Assembly: GCF_001548375.1 (NCBI RefSeq)
Contig: NZ_AP017295.1
Span: 4,002,501 to 4,066,500 of the forward strand
DNA from: Nostoc sp. NIES-3756
Lineage (GTDB): Bacteria; Cyanobacteriota; Cyanobacteriia; Cyanobacteriales; Nostocaceae
Reading direction: 5' to 3'
DNA length: 64,000 nucleotides
Shown here: positions 8,376 to 16,197 of the stretch, piece by piece
Layout of the letters: the number at the start of each line of letters is the position of its first letter
How positions within the stretch are numbered: position 1 is the first letter of the stretch
Translations under genes and position numbers: made by a program
The notes under the pieces: generated by a model
Told to the model about the DNA's origin: nothing
Database searches by the model: none
What the model saw: only the letters and a program-made list of their open reading frames with translations

Positions 8376-10328
8376 ATGCTTTCTACCAAACGAATAGTTT
8401 ATTGCATAAATCAAAACTGTGAGCAGCCGATTAATCCTGTAGGAGAGCGTGTTTGTGCTAGTTGTCAAACGCCTTTAGTTCACCGTTATCTTTGGGCAAT
8501 AGGCTCAGTTGCAACCGAAATTCCTCTAGGTACGAAGGTAGCAGATAGATATGAGGTAGTTAAGCAGCAAGTTTGGCTAGATACTCACCCTGAACTATCA
8601 CCAGAAGCACCACAAGAATTGCCACCGGATATTCTGCCTTATCTTCGCTTATATCCAGAGCGATCGCATCTCCCCCAAGTTTACGGTTTTGTTTCCTCTC
8701 AGCAAGAGGGTGTGGATAATATCCTATTACTAGAAAATGTCCCCATAGATGAAGAAGGCAACATCTATCCAGCTATTATCAATGCCTGGGAACAAGCCAA
8801 ACCAGTTAGGCAAGTTTATTGGCTGTGGCAAATTCTCCAACTGTGGAAACCCTTATCAGAATTAAAGCTGGCTCATAACTTGTTGAAGTCAGATAATTTA
8901 CGAGTTCAAGGTTGGTGTGTGCGACTGTTGGAATTAAACCCCAGCACAGCCACCCAACAGCCGACGTTAAAAGATTTAAGTTATTCCTGGCAACCTTTAC
9001 TAGAGTTAGGCAAAACCTCAGTCACTTCACAGTTGCAAAACATAGCCCAGCAGATGGCTTCAGAGGTAGAGTTAGAAACTATTACTACTCAACTCAATAA
9101 ATTATTACTCACCGCAGCAGGAGAATTACCATTATCCTTTAACATCGCTGGGGCGACGGATACAGGCCCCGAACTCAGCCAAAATGAAGATACTTGTTAC
9201 CCCAATACTGCTGTTGACTCCCAGGAATTATTAATACCAAATTTGGCGATCGTTTGTGATGGTATTGGCGGACACCAAGGCGGTGAAGTGGCGAGTCAAT
9301 TGGCGGTGCAGTCTTTAAAATTACAGATGCGTGCTTTGCTTGCCGAAGTAGCAGCACAACCAGAAATTGTACCGCCCGACTTATTGCAGGAACAATTAGA
9401 AGCCAGCTTGCGCGTAGCTAACAACCTCATCAATGCGCGGAACGATGAACAAAAGCGCCAAGGTAGAGAACGTATGGCGACAACTCTCGTCATGGCAGTA
9501 CAAGTACCCCAACGAGTATTAACCACCTCTGGATGGCAAGCAGATAACGCTCATGAGCTTTATATAGCGAATATAGGTGATAGCCGTGCTTATTGGATAA
9601 CCCGTGATTATTGCCAACAACTCACAGTAGATGATGATGTCGTCACTAGAGAAGTGCGTTCTGCTAGGAGTTTGTATAGGCAAGCACTCCAAAGATATGA
9701 TGCCAATGCCCTCACTCAAGCTTTAGGTACAAAAGATGCCGAATCTTTAAGGCTGGTAATTAAACGCTTTATTATCGATGAAGAAGGCCTTTTATTACTG
9801 TGTTCGGATGGGTTAAGCGATAATAACTGGGTAGAAAATTGTTGGCGAGGGTTTGCTGTACCAGTGCTAACAGGTGAGATGACAGTCGAAGAAGCTGCCG
9901 AGGAATGGATTAATCTTGCCAATGAGAGAAACGGTCATGATAATACTTCCGTTGTGCTAACTCATTATCGTGTTTCTAAAGAATACTTAGTCCCAGTCCC
10001 ACCGCCGCCACCACTAGTAGAGATTCCAGAACCAGAACCAGCCGAAATAGAAACATATCAAGAGGAAGAATCTGTCTTGGCAGAAAGTTCTCAAGCATTG
10101 CTAGATTTATCACTCCCAGATGAACCAGATCCCGTTCCAGTCCGATTCAAAAAATCAAGCCGCCGCAGTCGCCGCAAACCGTTAGTCCTGGTTGGGGGAT
10201 TATTCGCCTTGTTAGTAGGTGGTACAGGCTTAGGATTATTAGCTTGGTCGCAACTTAGTCCCCAAACATTCCAGCAGATGTGTCAAAAATTACCTCCAGA
10301 AGTGCAGCAGTATTGTCCACCGCGTTAG
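8376..10328 (+). CDS. PP2C-type Ser/Thr phosphatase with zinc-ribbon and membrane tail
   Basis: A 650-residue multidomain protein. Cys10, Cys15, Cys27 and Cys30 form a zinc-ribbon-like head. A central ~200-residue part (VADRYEVVK onward, with LLEN and LLKSDNLRV segments) reads like a degenerate protein-kinase fold without catalytic residues. The PP2C domain spans about 255-530: DTGPELSQNED, the metal-binding CDGIGGHQGG near 295, IGDSRAYWI near 400, LCSDGLSDN near 476 and HDNTSVVL near 520. A Pro/Glu-rich linker and basic patch lead to one transmembrane helix (about 600-620) and a short tail. It probably dephosphorylates Ser/Thr-phosphoproteins at the membrane. No partner kinase is adjacent. 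Confidence 0.88.
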   Translation: MLSTKRIVYCINQNCEQPINPVGERVCASCQTPLVHRYLWAIGSVATEIPLGTKVADRYEVVKQQVWLDTHPELSPEAPQELPPDILPYLRLYPERSHLPQVYGFVSSQQEGVDNILLLENVPIDEEGNIYPAIINAWEQAKPVRQVYWLWQILQLWKPLSELKLAHNLLKSDNLRVQGWCVRLLELNPSTATQQPTLKDLSYSWQPLLELGKTSVTSQLQNIAQQMASEVELETITTQLNKLLLTAAGELPLSFNIAGATDTGPELSQNEDTCYPNTAVDSQELLIPNLAIVCDGIGGHQGGEVASQLAVQSLKLQMRALLAEVAAQPEIVPPDLLQEQLEASLRVANNLINARNDEQKRQGRERMATTLVMAVQVPQRVLTTSGWQADNAHELYIANIGDSRAYWITRDYCQQLTVDDDVVTREVRSARSLYRQALQRYDANALTQALGTKDAESLRLVIKRFIIDEEGLLLLCSDGLSDNNWVENCWRGFAVPVLTGEMTVEEAAEEWINLANERNGHDNTSVVLTHYRVSKEYLVPVPPPPPLVEIPEPEPAEIETYQEEESVLAESSQALLDLSLPDEPDPVPVRFKKSSRRSRRKPLVLVGGLFALLVGGTGLGLLAWSQLSPQTFQQMCQKLPPEVQQYCPPR

Positions 10329-10817
10329 GAGTGGGGGAGATGGGGGAGAGTTTCTATCCACACAGTCAACTGACAACTGACTAATGACTATGGACTAATG
10401 ACTATTTATTGTAGAATTAATTCTGTTGTTCAAGCGCACAGCAAAAGCAAAGCGGGTTTCGACTTACCTGTGAGCATATCCTGACTCGCAAATGTTCTTC
10501 TGAGGCACCTGTGAGCATGGGCAAGTGTGTTCAAAAAACACAAGCAGTAGAATTTTTTAGCCAATAACCTTACTATTTGGCAAAAATGACTGCTCGGAGT
10601 TTTTGCTTGGTTACAGGGATTAGGAAAACTTAGTTCTCCTAGCTACTTGTCAATATATATAAGTCTACTCAGAAATTTTGATTTTGCTGACTACCTGCGC
10701 TCAGAGCCTGCATAGGCAGGCTTTGTTTGTATGGAAGTTCCAGAGGTGTACAAGGGAGCGTCTGTAAGTATTTACTGCTATGGGAGTTGTTGTCAAAAAG
10801 TTTAGTGAGGGATAGCT
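10329..10817. other. Intergenic spacer with a 12-bp direct repeat
   Basis: No convincing coding sequence. The 5' part has degenerate heptamer repeats (GACTAATGACTATGG type). ACCTGTGAGCAT occurs twice, at 10466-10477 and 10507-10518, 41 bases apart. A short hairpin lies near 10525-10543. The repeats sit about 300 bases before ftrV and could be a regulatory or small-RNA region, which is speculation. Confidence 0.4.
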
Positions 10818-11075
10818 GTGGAAGTACTTGTCGAAAAAGGTGTGAATGTTGTTATGAAAGTAGGCGATCGCGTTAGTGTCAAAGAATCGGTAGTAGTTTA
10901 CCATCATCCTGAACATCGGGGTCAGGCTTTTGACCTCAAAGCCTCAGAAGGCGAAATTGTGGAGATTGTCACCCAATGGCAAGGTAGACCTGTCAGTGCT
11001 AACCTGCCTTTTCTTGTCCAGTTTGGTAAGAAGTTTAAAGCTCACCTACGGGAAAATGAGTTAGAAGTTATCTAA
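10818..11075 (+). CDS. ftrV: Ferredoxin-thioredoxin reductase, variable chain
   Basis: The variable chain caps the catalytic FtrC subunit of ferredoxin-thioredoxin reductase, which passes photosynthetic electrons from ferredoxin to thioredoxin. The SH3-like fold is marked by VGDRVSVKESVVVYHHPEHRG, QAFDLKASEGEIV, GRPVSANLPFLVQF and KAHLRENELEVI. The usual cyanobacterial start corresponds to the ATG at 10854 (about 73 residues). The upstream GTG at 10818 has a better-placed GAGGG and would add 12 residues, so the start is uncertain. ftrC is not in the window. Confidence 0.9.
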   Translation: MEVLVEKGVNVVMKVGDRVSVKESVVVYHHPEHRGQAFDLKASEGEIVEIVTQWQGRPVSANLPFLVQFGKKFKAHLRENELEVI

Positions 11076-11081
11076 AAGTAT

Positions 11082-11312
11082 CTACATCTTTGAGGAGCGG
11101 CGGAACCACGAGAAAATATTCACTTCGCCGCGCATTCTTTCAAGTTCCTGACGGTTCTGCTCGGCAGTTTCGTAATACCATTGACAATAGCGCTCAAACT
11201 CAGAACGTTTTTGCACTTCATAATAAAACTGATGAGTTGTCTGATAAACCGCAAAAGTTTCTTCAGCTTGCGGCTGGGGGGTAGGTAGGATATACGGTAA
11301 ATTTTCTCGCAT
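11082..11312 (-). CDS. Small protein of unknown function
   Basis: A 76-residue charged protein that ends 6 bases from the ftrV stop in convergent orientation. It is rich in Tyr, Gln and Glu, with a helical centre (HQFYYEVQKRSEFERYCQWYYETAEQNRQ) shown here only as a description of composition, and it ends WFRRSSK. There is no signal peptide or membrane segment. I do not recognise a domain. Codon use resembles its neighbours and it begins next to a heptamer repeat tract. It is probably a real small cyanobacterial gene. Confidence 0.5.
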   Translation of the reverse strand: MRENLPYILPTPQPQAEETFAVYQTTHQFYYEVQKRSEFERYCQWYYETAEQNRQELERMRGEVNIFSWFRRSSKM

Positions 11313-11336
11313 AGTTTTGGGAATTAGGGATTTTAA

Positions 11337-11405
11337 AATTACGAATTACGAATTACGAATTACGAATTACGAATTACGAATTACGAATTACGAATTACGA
11401 ATTAC
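11337..11405. repeat. Short tandem repeat (GAATTAC)n
   Basis: Nearly ten uninterrupted copies of the heptamer GAATTAC. It overlaps the last codons of the YdcF-like gene at 11402 and fills the gap to the small gene at 11082-11312. It is the complement-type relative of the GTAATTC tract at 4754. Confidence 0.95.
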
Positions 11406-12193
11406 ACCCAGCCACGTAACCAATAAATAAAGCTGCCAACGTATTCTTTTAGGGCGTAGGTGAATAGGTGTAAGTTGTAAGTATCTGGTAATAAATTCAA
11501 TATAGCGGCTTTGGGGGTGTTGCCTAGTTCTTGTAGGTCGCCTTCACTTACTAGAAAGTCGGTAGGTGCAGGAATCACATCTATACCCTGACGCTGAAAA
11601 ATTTTGAGCGATCGCGGCATATGTAATGCTGATGTTACCAGTAATACTTTGCCAATACGACGATTTTCGAGAATTTTCTTGACATTTACGGCATTTTGAT
11701 ATGTGTTGAGTGAGTCTGGTTCTTGAATCAATGCTTCAGCCGGAATACCGAGGGAGGTAAGGATATTTGCCATATCTGCTGATTCCGGTGAACCGCTTCC
11801 GCGCCAATCAATGCGGCCGCCACTGAGGACAATGAGCGGGGCTTTGTTTTGGCGGTATAATTGGGCAGCGTAAATGACGCGATCGCCTTGTTCGCTTAAG
11901 TCAGCCATCATCCTTGGCGGAGAGGGTGATTTAGTTGCACCGCCTAATACTACGATAGCTTCCGCATTGGGTAATTGTGCGGGGGGGAGATTTTGCCATT
12001 CTAGCGATCGCACTAAGTATTTAGATACCCAGGCATTACTACACAACAATAATAAAGTTAAGGACAAAGCTATAGCTGTAGTCGCTATCCGTGGACGTTT
12101 CCGCAATGTTACCAGTGCTACCACTAAACAAACGCTGGCTAACCCTAAAGGATAGAAAAACAGTGGTAGTAATTTAGATAAATATAAGAACAT
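11402..12193 (-). CDS. YdcF/SanA/ElyC-family (DUF218) membrane protein
   Basis: A DUF218-type protein linked in other bacteria to envelope integrity. From the ATG at 12193 it has about 263 residues, with two N-terminal transmembrane helices (MFLYLSKLLPLFFYPLG and ATTAIALSLTLLLLCSNAW). A soluble domain follows with AIVVLGGATKS, the characteristic LSGGRID, PESADMA, EPDSLNTYQNA and LLVTSALHMPRSL. An ATG 90 bases upstream (12283) is possible, but it would overlap the divergent gene, and the 12193 ATG has AAGG at good spacing. The 3' end runs into the heptamer tract, so the stop and last residues may be shaped by the repeat. Confidence 0.85.
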   Translation of the reverse strand: MFLYLSKLLPLFFYPLGLASVCLVVALVTLRKRPRIATTAIALSLTLLLLCSNAWVSKYLVRSLEWQNLPPAQLPNAEAIVVLGGATKSPSPPRMMADLSEQGDRVIYAAQLYRQNKAPLIVLSGGRIDWRGSGSPESADMANILTSLGIPAEALIQEPDSLNTYQNAVNVKKILENRRIGKVLLVTSALHMPRSLKIFQRQGIDVIPAPTDFLVSEGDLQELGNTPKAAILNLLPDTYNLHLFTYALKEYVGSFIYWLRGWV

Positions 12194-12270
12194 ATTTATT
12201 ACCTTAGAATTGGCTATCGCGGTGTGAGTTTTGGCTGTGTTAAGACAAAACAGATGAATCTCAGATTTCC

Positions 12271-13128
12271 ATGAAACAGCCAAAAAATCAATTTAGCCAT
12301 CTCACCGCGATCGACAGAACTTATCTATCATTTCCCGCACAGTTCCTACTCAATCAGAATTTACTACAAGGTAAAATCTTAGATTTTGGTTGTGGTTTTG
12401 GTAATGACGTTAAAATTTTGGCTCAAAAAGGCTTTGATATTACAGGTTACGACCCTTATTATTTCTCTCAATATCCTCAAAATAAGTTTGACACTATAAT
12501 TTGCTCTTATGTATTAAATGTTTTATTTCCTGAAGAACAAGCTAATGTCCTCATGGAAGTTTCTTATTTATTAAAACCAGGAGGTAAAGCTTATTATGTT
12601 GTCAGGAGAGATATCAAAAAAGAAGGTTTTAGAGAACATTATGTTCATAAAAAGCCTACATATCAGTGTATTGTTAAACTTCCCTTCTACTCAATCTATG
12701 TAGATGAAAGTCGGGCAATATATGAATACTCCCATTACAATAATCAACGCAATTCATCTAATTACTGTATATTTTGTAACCCCCGCAAAAACTTAAACTT
12801 ACTAACTGAATCAGCAACAGCTTACGCCATGTTTGATGGCTATCCCGTTAGTAAAGGACATATACTAGTTATTCCTAAACGCCACGTTAGCAACTATTTC
12901 GACTTACCATTAAAAGAACAATCTGCTTGCTGGCTAATGGTGAATAAAGTTCAAAAGTTCCTCCAAGCAGAATTTGCACCAGATGGCTTTAATATAGGCA
13001 TGAACATCAATAAAACCGCCGGACAAAACATTATGCACGCTACTATTCATATCATTCCCCGCTACAACGGTGATGCAATAGGTGCTAAAAGCGGCATAAG
13101 AACCGTCATCCCCAAAACCAAACATTAA
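12271..13128 (+). CDS. SAM-dependent methyltransferase fused to a HIT-domain protein
   Basis: A 285-residue two-domain protein. The N-terminal class I methyltransferase part has motif I KILDFGCGFGNDV (about 36-47), acidic GYDPYY near 60 and the post-I FDTIICSYVLNVL near 73-84. The C-terminal HIT domain (about 160-285) starts with a CIFC zinc pair and has GHILVIPKRHVSNYFDL and AGQNIMHATIHIIPRYNGD. In HIT proteins the motif is His-x-His-x-His with the middle His as nucleophile. Here it reads His256-Ala-Thr258-Ile-His260, so the nucleophile appears to be threonine. The substrate is unknown: the fusion suggests methylation coupled to nucleotide hydrolysis or binding, but the HIT part may bind rather than cleave. 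Confidence 0.8.
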   Translation: MKQPKNQFSHLTAIDRTYLSFPAQFLLNQNLLQGKILDFGCGFGNDVKILAQKGFDITGYDPYYFSQYPQNKFDTIICSYVLNVLFPEEQANVLMEVSYLLKPGGKAYYVVRRDIKKEGFREHYVHKKPTYQCIVKLPFYSIYVDESRAIYEYSHYNNQRNSSNYCIFCNPRKNLNLLTESATAYAMFDGYPVSKGHILVIPKRHVSNYFDLPLKEQSACWLMVNKVQKFLQAEFAPDGFNIGMNINKTAGQNIMHATIHIIPRYNGDAIGAKSGIRTVIPKTKH

Positions 13129-13130
13129 AA

Positions 13131-13180
13131 TTACTCTCCGCGTACCTCCGCGCCAACCTCAGCGTACCTCCGCGTTTAAA
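13131..13180. repeat. Interspersed repeat of CTCCGCGTACCTCCGCG type
   Basis: A run of CTCxGCGTxxCTCxGCG units. A related tract lies at about 56580-56620 (CTCTGCGTTCCCCCGCG) and a weaker one at 1483-1505. It is an intergenic repeat common in Nostoc-type genomes, with no coding sense. Confidence 0.6.
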
Positions 13181-13185
13181 ACCTC

Positions 13186-13632
13186 CTAAATCAACTCTCT
13201 CGCCTTCCTCCTTTCCATCTCCTCCGTATCCTTACGATAACTTTCCAACCACTGGCTAATCTCAGCAGGTAATTCTTGCTTATTTCTACTACTAACATCA
13301 ATACAAACGTGTCGAGTTACTGCCTTAGCAACTAACACATCTGCCAAGAAAATTTCATAATTAATCTCAAACCTTTCCGCACCTATTTTTTGTGGTGTTA
13401 AGCTAATTATTACTTGATCCCCACAAAATAGAGGACGGAAAAAATCTACATTGGCATGAACAATGGGGAAACCCACTACAGGATTAGTAAAAAAATCTTT
13501 GAGATTAATTCCTGATATTTTGAGAGATTCTTCGTAGGCTTCATGGCAGATGCTGAGTGTGTTAGTGAAATAAACAACTCCCGCAGCATCTGTATCTGAA
13601 AAGCGAATTGTTCGGTTATAAGCAAAAGGCAT
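13186..13632 (-). CDS. Hotdog-fold acyl-CoA thioesterase, likely DHNA-CoA hydrolase
   Basis: A 148-residue 4HBT/YbgC-type hotdog thioesterase. The N-terminal [14 protein letters not shown] includes the catalytic aspartate (about residue 16) of the 4-hydroxybenzoyl-CoA thioesterase group. [18 protein letters not shown] is the typical second strand. In cyanobacteria the Slr0204-type member hydrolyses 1,4-dihydroxy-2-naphthoyl-CoA in phylloquinone synthesis. That is the likely role here, since sequence and length match, but no men genes are adjacent. The last residues (ERRKARELI) come close to the repeat at 13131-13180. Confidence 0.8.
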   Translation of the reverse strand: MPFAYNRTIRFSDTDAAGVVYFTNTLSICHEAYEESLKISGINLKDFFTNPVVGFPIVHANVDFFRPLFCGDQVIISLTPQKIGAERFEINYEIFLADVLVAKAVTRHVCIDVSSRNKQELPAEISQWLESYRKDTEEMERRKARELI

Positions 13633-13712
13633 ATTTTAAATTCAAAATTCAAAATTAAATACGAGTTCAGTCAGGTGTAGAAATAGAATAGTTAAATTAT
13701 TGAATCTAGGCT

Positions 13713-13738
13713 AAAAAAAAGCAGACTATAAGCCTGCT
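13713..13738 (-). terminator. Factor-independent terminator of the kinase/HopA1 unit
   Basis: On the minus strand a 7-bp stem AGCAGGC/GTCTGCT (one G-T pair) with loop TTATA is followed by eight T. It lies about 30 bases after the HopA1-family stop codon, closing the two-gene unit. Confidence 0.85.
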
Positions 13739-13769
13739 CTCCAAAATAATATTACTGTGCAAGTAAAAT

Positions 13770-14858
13770 TTATAGCTTTAAAGGTGAATATATATCCTTA
13801 GAGGTAGGGTTGAGATAAGGACGTTGTAAATCTATAGAATGGCGTTGAAAGTGTTGATTAATCGTTTTCATACGTTCTTCCACTGCATTCTTACCTTTGT
13901 TCCAAGCTTCTAATAAAGCATTAGCGACAATTTGACAACGGTTCATACCAAAACTTTCTTGTGCGGCGAATTTTTGCGTTGGTTCTTCGGCTAAACTCAA
14001 CCCAGGTGCTAAAAACTTAGTGAATAAGGGTATCTCTGGACGAAAATAACCTTGATATTTTTTATATACAACTTGTAGAACTTTGTGAATTGCTGGATAG
14101 TCGTGATGTTCAAAGTAAAGTACGCCTGAGTCGTAGCGTCCGTAGGCGCAAGGGTTGTAAAGAACTTGGAAGGTGAAGGGAATGGTGGCGGTGTTTAACT
14201 GCTGGGTTAAACTATCCATCAGAGCGATCGCACCAGTCGCATTAAAATTAAAATAGATTCTCCCTGTACCTAAATCAGCCTCTGGATGACTTATCTGTTC
14301 CTGTCCAACATCACTCACTGCTAAATAATAACCGTTTTGTAAGCGATTATTAGGCATCCAAATCGCTACAGACTCGCCTACAGCCGCAGATTTTTTACCG
14401 GGTTTTAAATGGCAATCTGGTTCAATATATAAGGTTAAGCCACCTTTAGTAACTGCCATACTACCATCAGGTTCTTTACGTAATACCTGCCAACTGGGGT
14501 CAAAATAACCTCTACCATGATTGTTAGCTTGCAATTGTTCGTAAAATTCCCAATCAATACCGACAGTTGAATTTGTAGCTAAATTCTGTGGTACTGAGTA
14601 ATTAGTATAGTCATCAGGTGTCAAATTATTTTGTAAGACACCGTTGTAATATATTCCATATAAGAAGTTACGCAACAGTAAGGCAAGGTATTTATTTTGT
14701 AGGGCAACCGAGTTATGCTGAAATCTATCTGCTACTTTAGTTGGTAGAGCAAAAGGTTGATAACTGGGATGATCGATACAGAAGTTGGGCTTGATTTGGA
14801 TATTAGTGGCAATATCCATCAGAGAATTAAGTAGTGGGTTAGCAGAATAATCTAGCAT
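13770..14858 (-). CDS. HopA1-family protein
   Basis: A 362-residue protein of the HopA1 (type III effector-like) family, widespread in cyanobacteria without any type III secretion system. Recognisable blocks are ALLLRNFLYGIYYNG, WEFYEQLQANNHGRGYFDP near 105, a strand-rich centre with VAIWMPNNRLQNGYYLAV, then RIYFNFNATGAIALMDSLT and FQVLYNPCAYGRYDSGVLYFE. After these come PEIPLFTKFLAPGLSLAEEP and ESFGMNRCQIVANALLEAW. It follows the APH-fold kinase gene by about 100 bases on the same strand, with a terminator behind it. In class V lanthipeptide loci (lexapeptide type) a HopA1-like protein pairs with an APH-like kinase to dehydrate Ser/Thr. A similar kinase-lyase job here is inference. Confidence 0.85.
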   Translation of the reverse strand: MLDYSANPLLNSLMDIATNIQIKPNFCIDHPSYQPFALPTKVADRFQHNSVALQNKYLALLLRNFLYGIYYNGVLQNNLTPDDYTNYSVPQNLATNSTVGIDWEFYEQLQANNHGRGYFDPSWQVLRKEPDGSMAVTKGGLTLYIEPDCHLKPGKKSAAVGESVAIWMPNNRLQNGYYLAVSDVGQEQISHPEADLGTGRIYFNFNATGAIALMDSLTQQLNTATIPFTFQVLYNPCAYGRYDSGVLYFEHHDYPAIHKVLQVVYKKYQGYFRPEIPLFTKFLAPGLSLAEEPTQKFAAQESFGMNRCQIVANALLEAWNKGKNAVEERMKTINQHFQRHSIDLQRPYLNPTSKDIYSPLKL

Positions 14859-14961
14859 CGCTCAATTCCAAACTCAAAATTGATAATTTAGAAAAACCCT
14901 ACACAGAACAACTCGTAATTAAAAAACTTAATTGCTGTTTGAATTGTTCACATTACTTGCC

Positions 14962-16197
14962 TTAGCAACCACGTAAGCGAGTGTTTTCGTAATAAAGACG
15001 CACTAGCTGTTTTTCTTTTTCAGGTTGTGGTATCTGTTGAATTTTGGCTATGGGAGAGAGAATTTCCTCCTCCGAGATCCCAAAAATACTGAGTACAGAT
15101 TGTTCAGGCATAGTTAGGAAATTTTTGGCTACTTCCAACATATAAAGGTGAGAATCAGTAAATAATTTATATTTATTAATTTTGTCCTGAATTTGATGGA
15201 TTAAAGCCAGTCCTGTAAACTTAATCACTCGCACCAAAAAATTAGGATGATATGTCAAAATCATCGGAAATGCTTGTAAATAACCTTGTAACAAAGCCAC
15301 TAATGATGGTTGAATTTCCTCTAGTGGTGTCATTGCCAGTTGTAACGATTCTGCCAATTCTAGAGTAGGATCTACAATTAAACTCTCAAGCCAAATTTCT
15401 AAATAACTAGCCAAAATAGTTCCTACATCAAAAGCGGGATCTCCCCATGTACAAGCTTCCCAATCAATTAATTGCACAAGGCAATTATCTAATTGGTTCC
15501 ATCGGGAATGAATTAATATATTGTTGAGCTTGAGGTCGTTATGAGTTAAACAGCAAGCGTTCCACTCATAAGCCAGATCAGCGATCGCAGCTTCTAAACT
15601 CTCGTAACGCTGATAGAGAACATGAAATTTTAAGGCTCCAGTAGGAATATTACCAAAAATCGCTGGATCAAGGGAACCTATTCCTTGTGCTGGATTGTAA
15701 AAATGATAGCGGAACTGTCCTTGCGGCGCTGTCGCCATAAAATCACGGTATTCTTTACCTTGAAAGGTAGTCCGGTGTAACGCTGCTAGCGTCGTCCCAA
15801 TAGCAGCCGCGATGTCTGTAGGAAAAATATTGCTGTTTTTATAATATTGACCTAAATCTAGGTATTCGCTGAAATAATTGCGAACGAGGATGGAATTTTC
15901 CTCATCAAAATGTACCACTAAAGGCGCGATCGCAGAAATATTACCTAAAACTGGAAACTTTTGTAGTAATTGGTGAAATAGCCACTCATTAAACAATTCA
16001 TGGATAATTCCCTCGTTTTCCGTACCATGTTCTTGTTTAACTAGTAGCTTGTGATTACCTACTACATCTACCACTAAATTGTAATTCTTCCGATTAACTG
16101 GCAAATTCAATACTTCTAATTTGCCATCTTCTAAGCTACACATACCTACTGCTTGCAGATACTGAATCACATTTTGAGAAGACAGTGGTAATGACAT
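14962..16197 (-). CDS. Aminoglycoside-phosphotransferase-fold kinase (APH/choline kinase family)
   Basis: A 411-residue APH-fold kinase. The Brenner motif CLTHNDLKLNNIL carries catalytic Asp221 and Asn225/226. The metal-binding LIDWEACTWGDPAFDVGTIL carries Asp245. The N-lobe has HKLLVKQE, with a likely ATP lysine near 54, and ILVRNYFSEYLDLGQYY near 103-119. About 90 extra residues follow the kinase core, including a Glu-rich tail ending YYENTRLRGC. It is the first gene of a two-gene unit with the HopA1-family gene. Antibiotic resistance is possible by family, but the constant partner points instead to phosphorylation of a peptide or protein Ser/Thr. The 0.9-kb AT-rich region upstream would hold its promoter. 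Confidence 0.82.
   Translation of the reverse strand: MSLPLSSQNVIQYLQAVGMCSLEDGKLEVLNLPVNRKNYNLVVDVVGNHKLLVKQEHGTENEGIIHELFNEWLFHQLLQKFPVLGNISAIAPLVVHFDEENSILVRNYFSEYLDLGQYYKNSNIFPTDIAAAIGTTLAALHRTTFQGKEYRDFMATAPQGQFRYHFYNPAQGIGSLDPAIFGNIPTGALKFHVLYQRYESLEAAIADLAYEWNACCLTHNDLKLNNILIHSRWNQLDNCLVQLIDWEACTWGDPAFDVGTILASYLEIWLESLIVDPTLELAESLQLAMTPLEEIQPSLVALLQGYLQAFPMILTYHPNFLVRVIKFTGLALIHQIQDKINKYKLFTDSHLYMLEVAKNFLTMPEQSVLSIFGISEEEILSPIAKIQQIPQPEKEKQLVRLYYENTRLRGC

Noticed and set aside
8259..8468. 69-codon minus-strand frame before the PP2C gene
   Set aside because: It runs antisense across the start of a clear gene and has no protein-like features.
11337..11405. CRISPR-like array
   Set aside because: The heptamers are contiguous, with no spacers. 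All such tracts in the window are simple tandem repeats.
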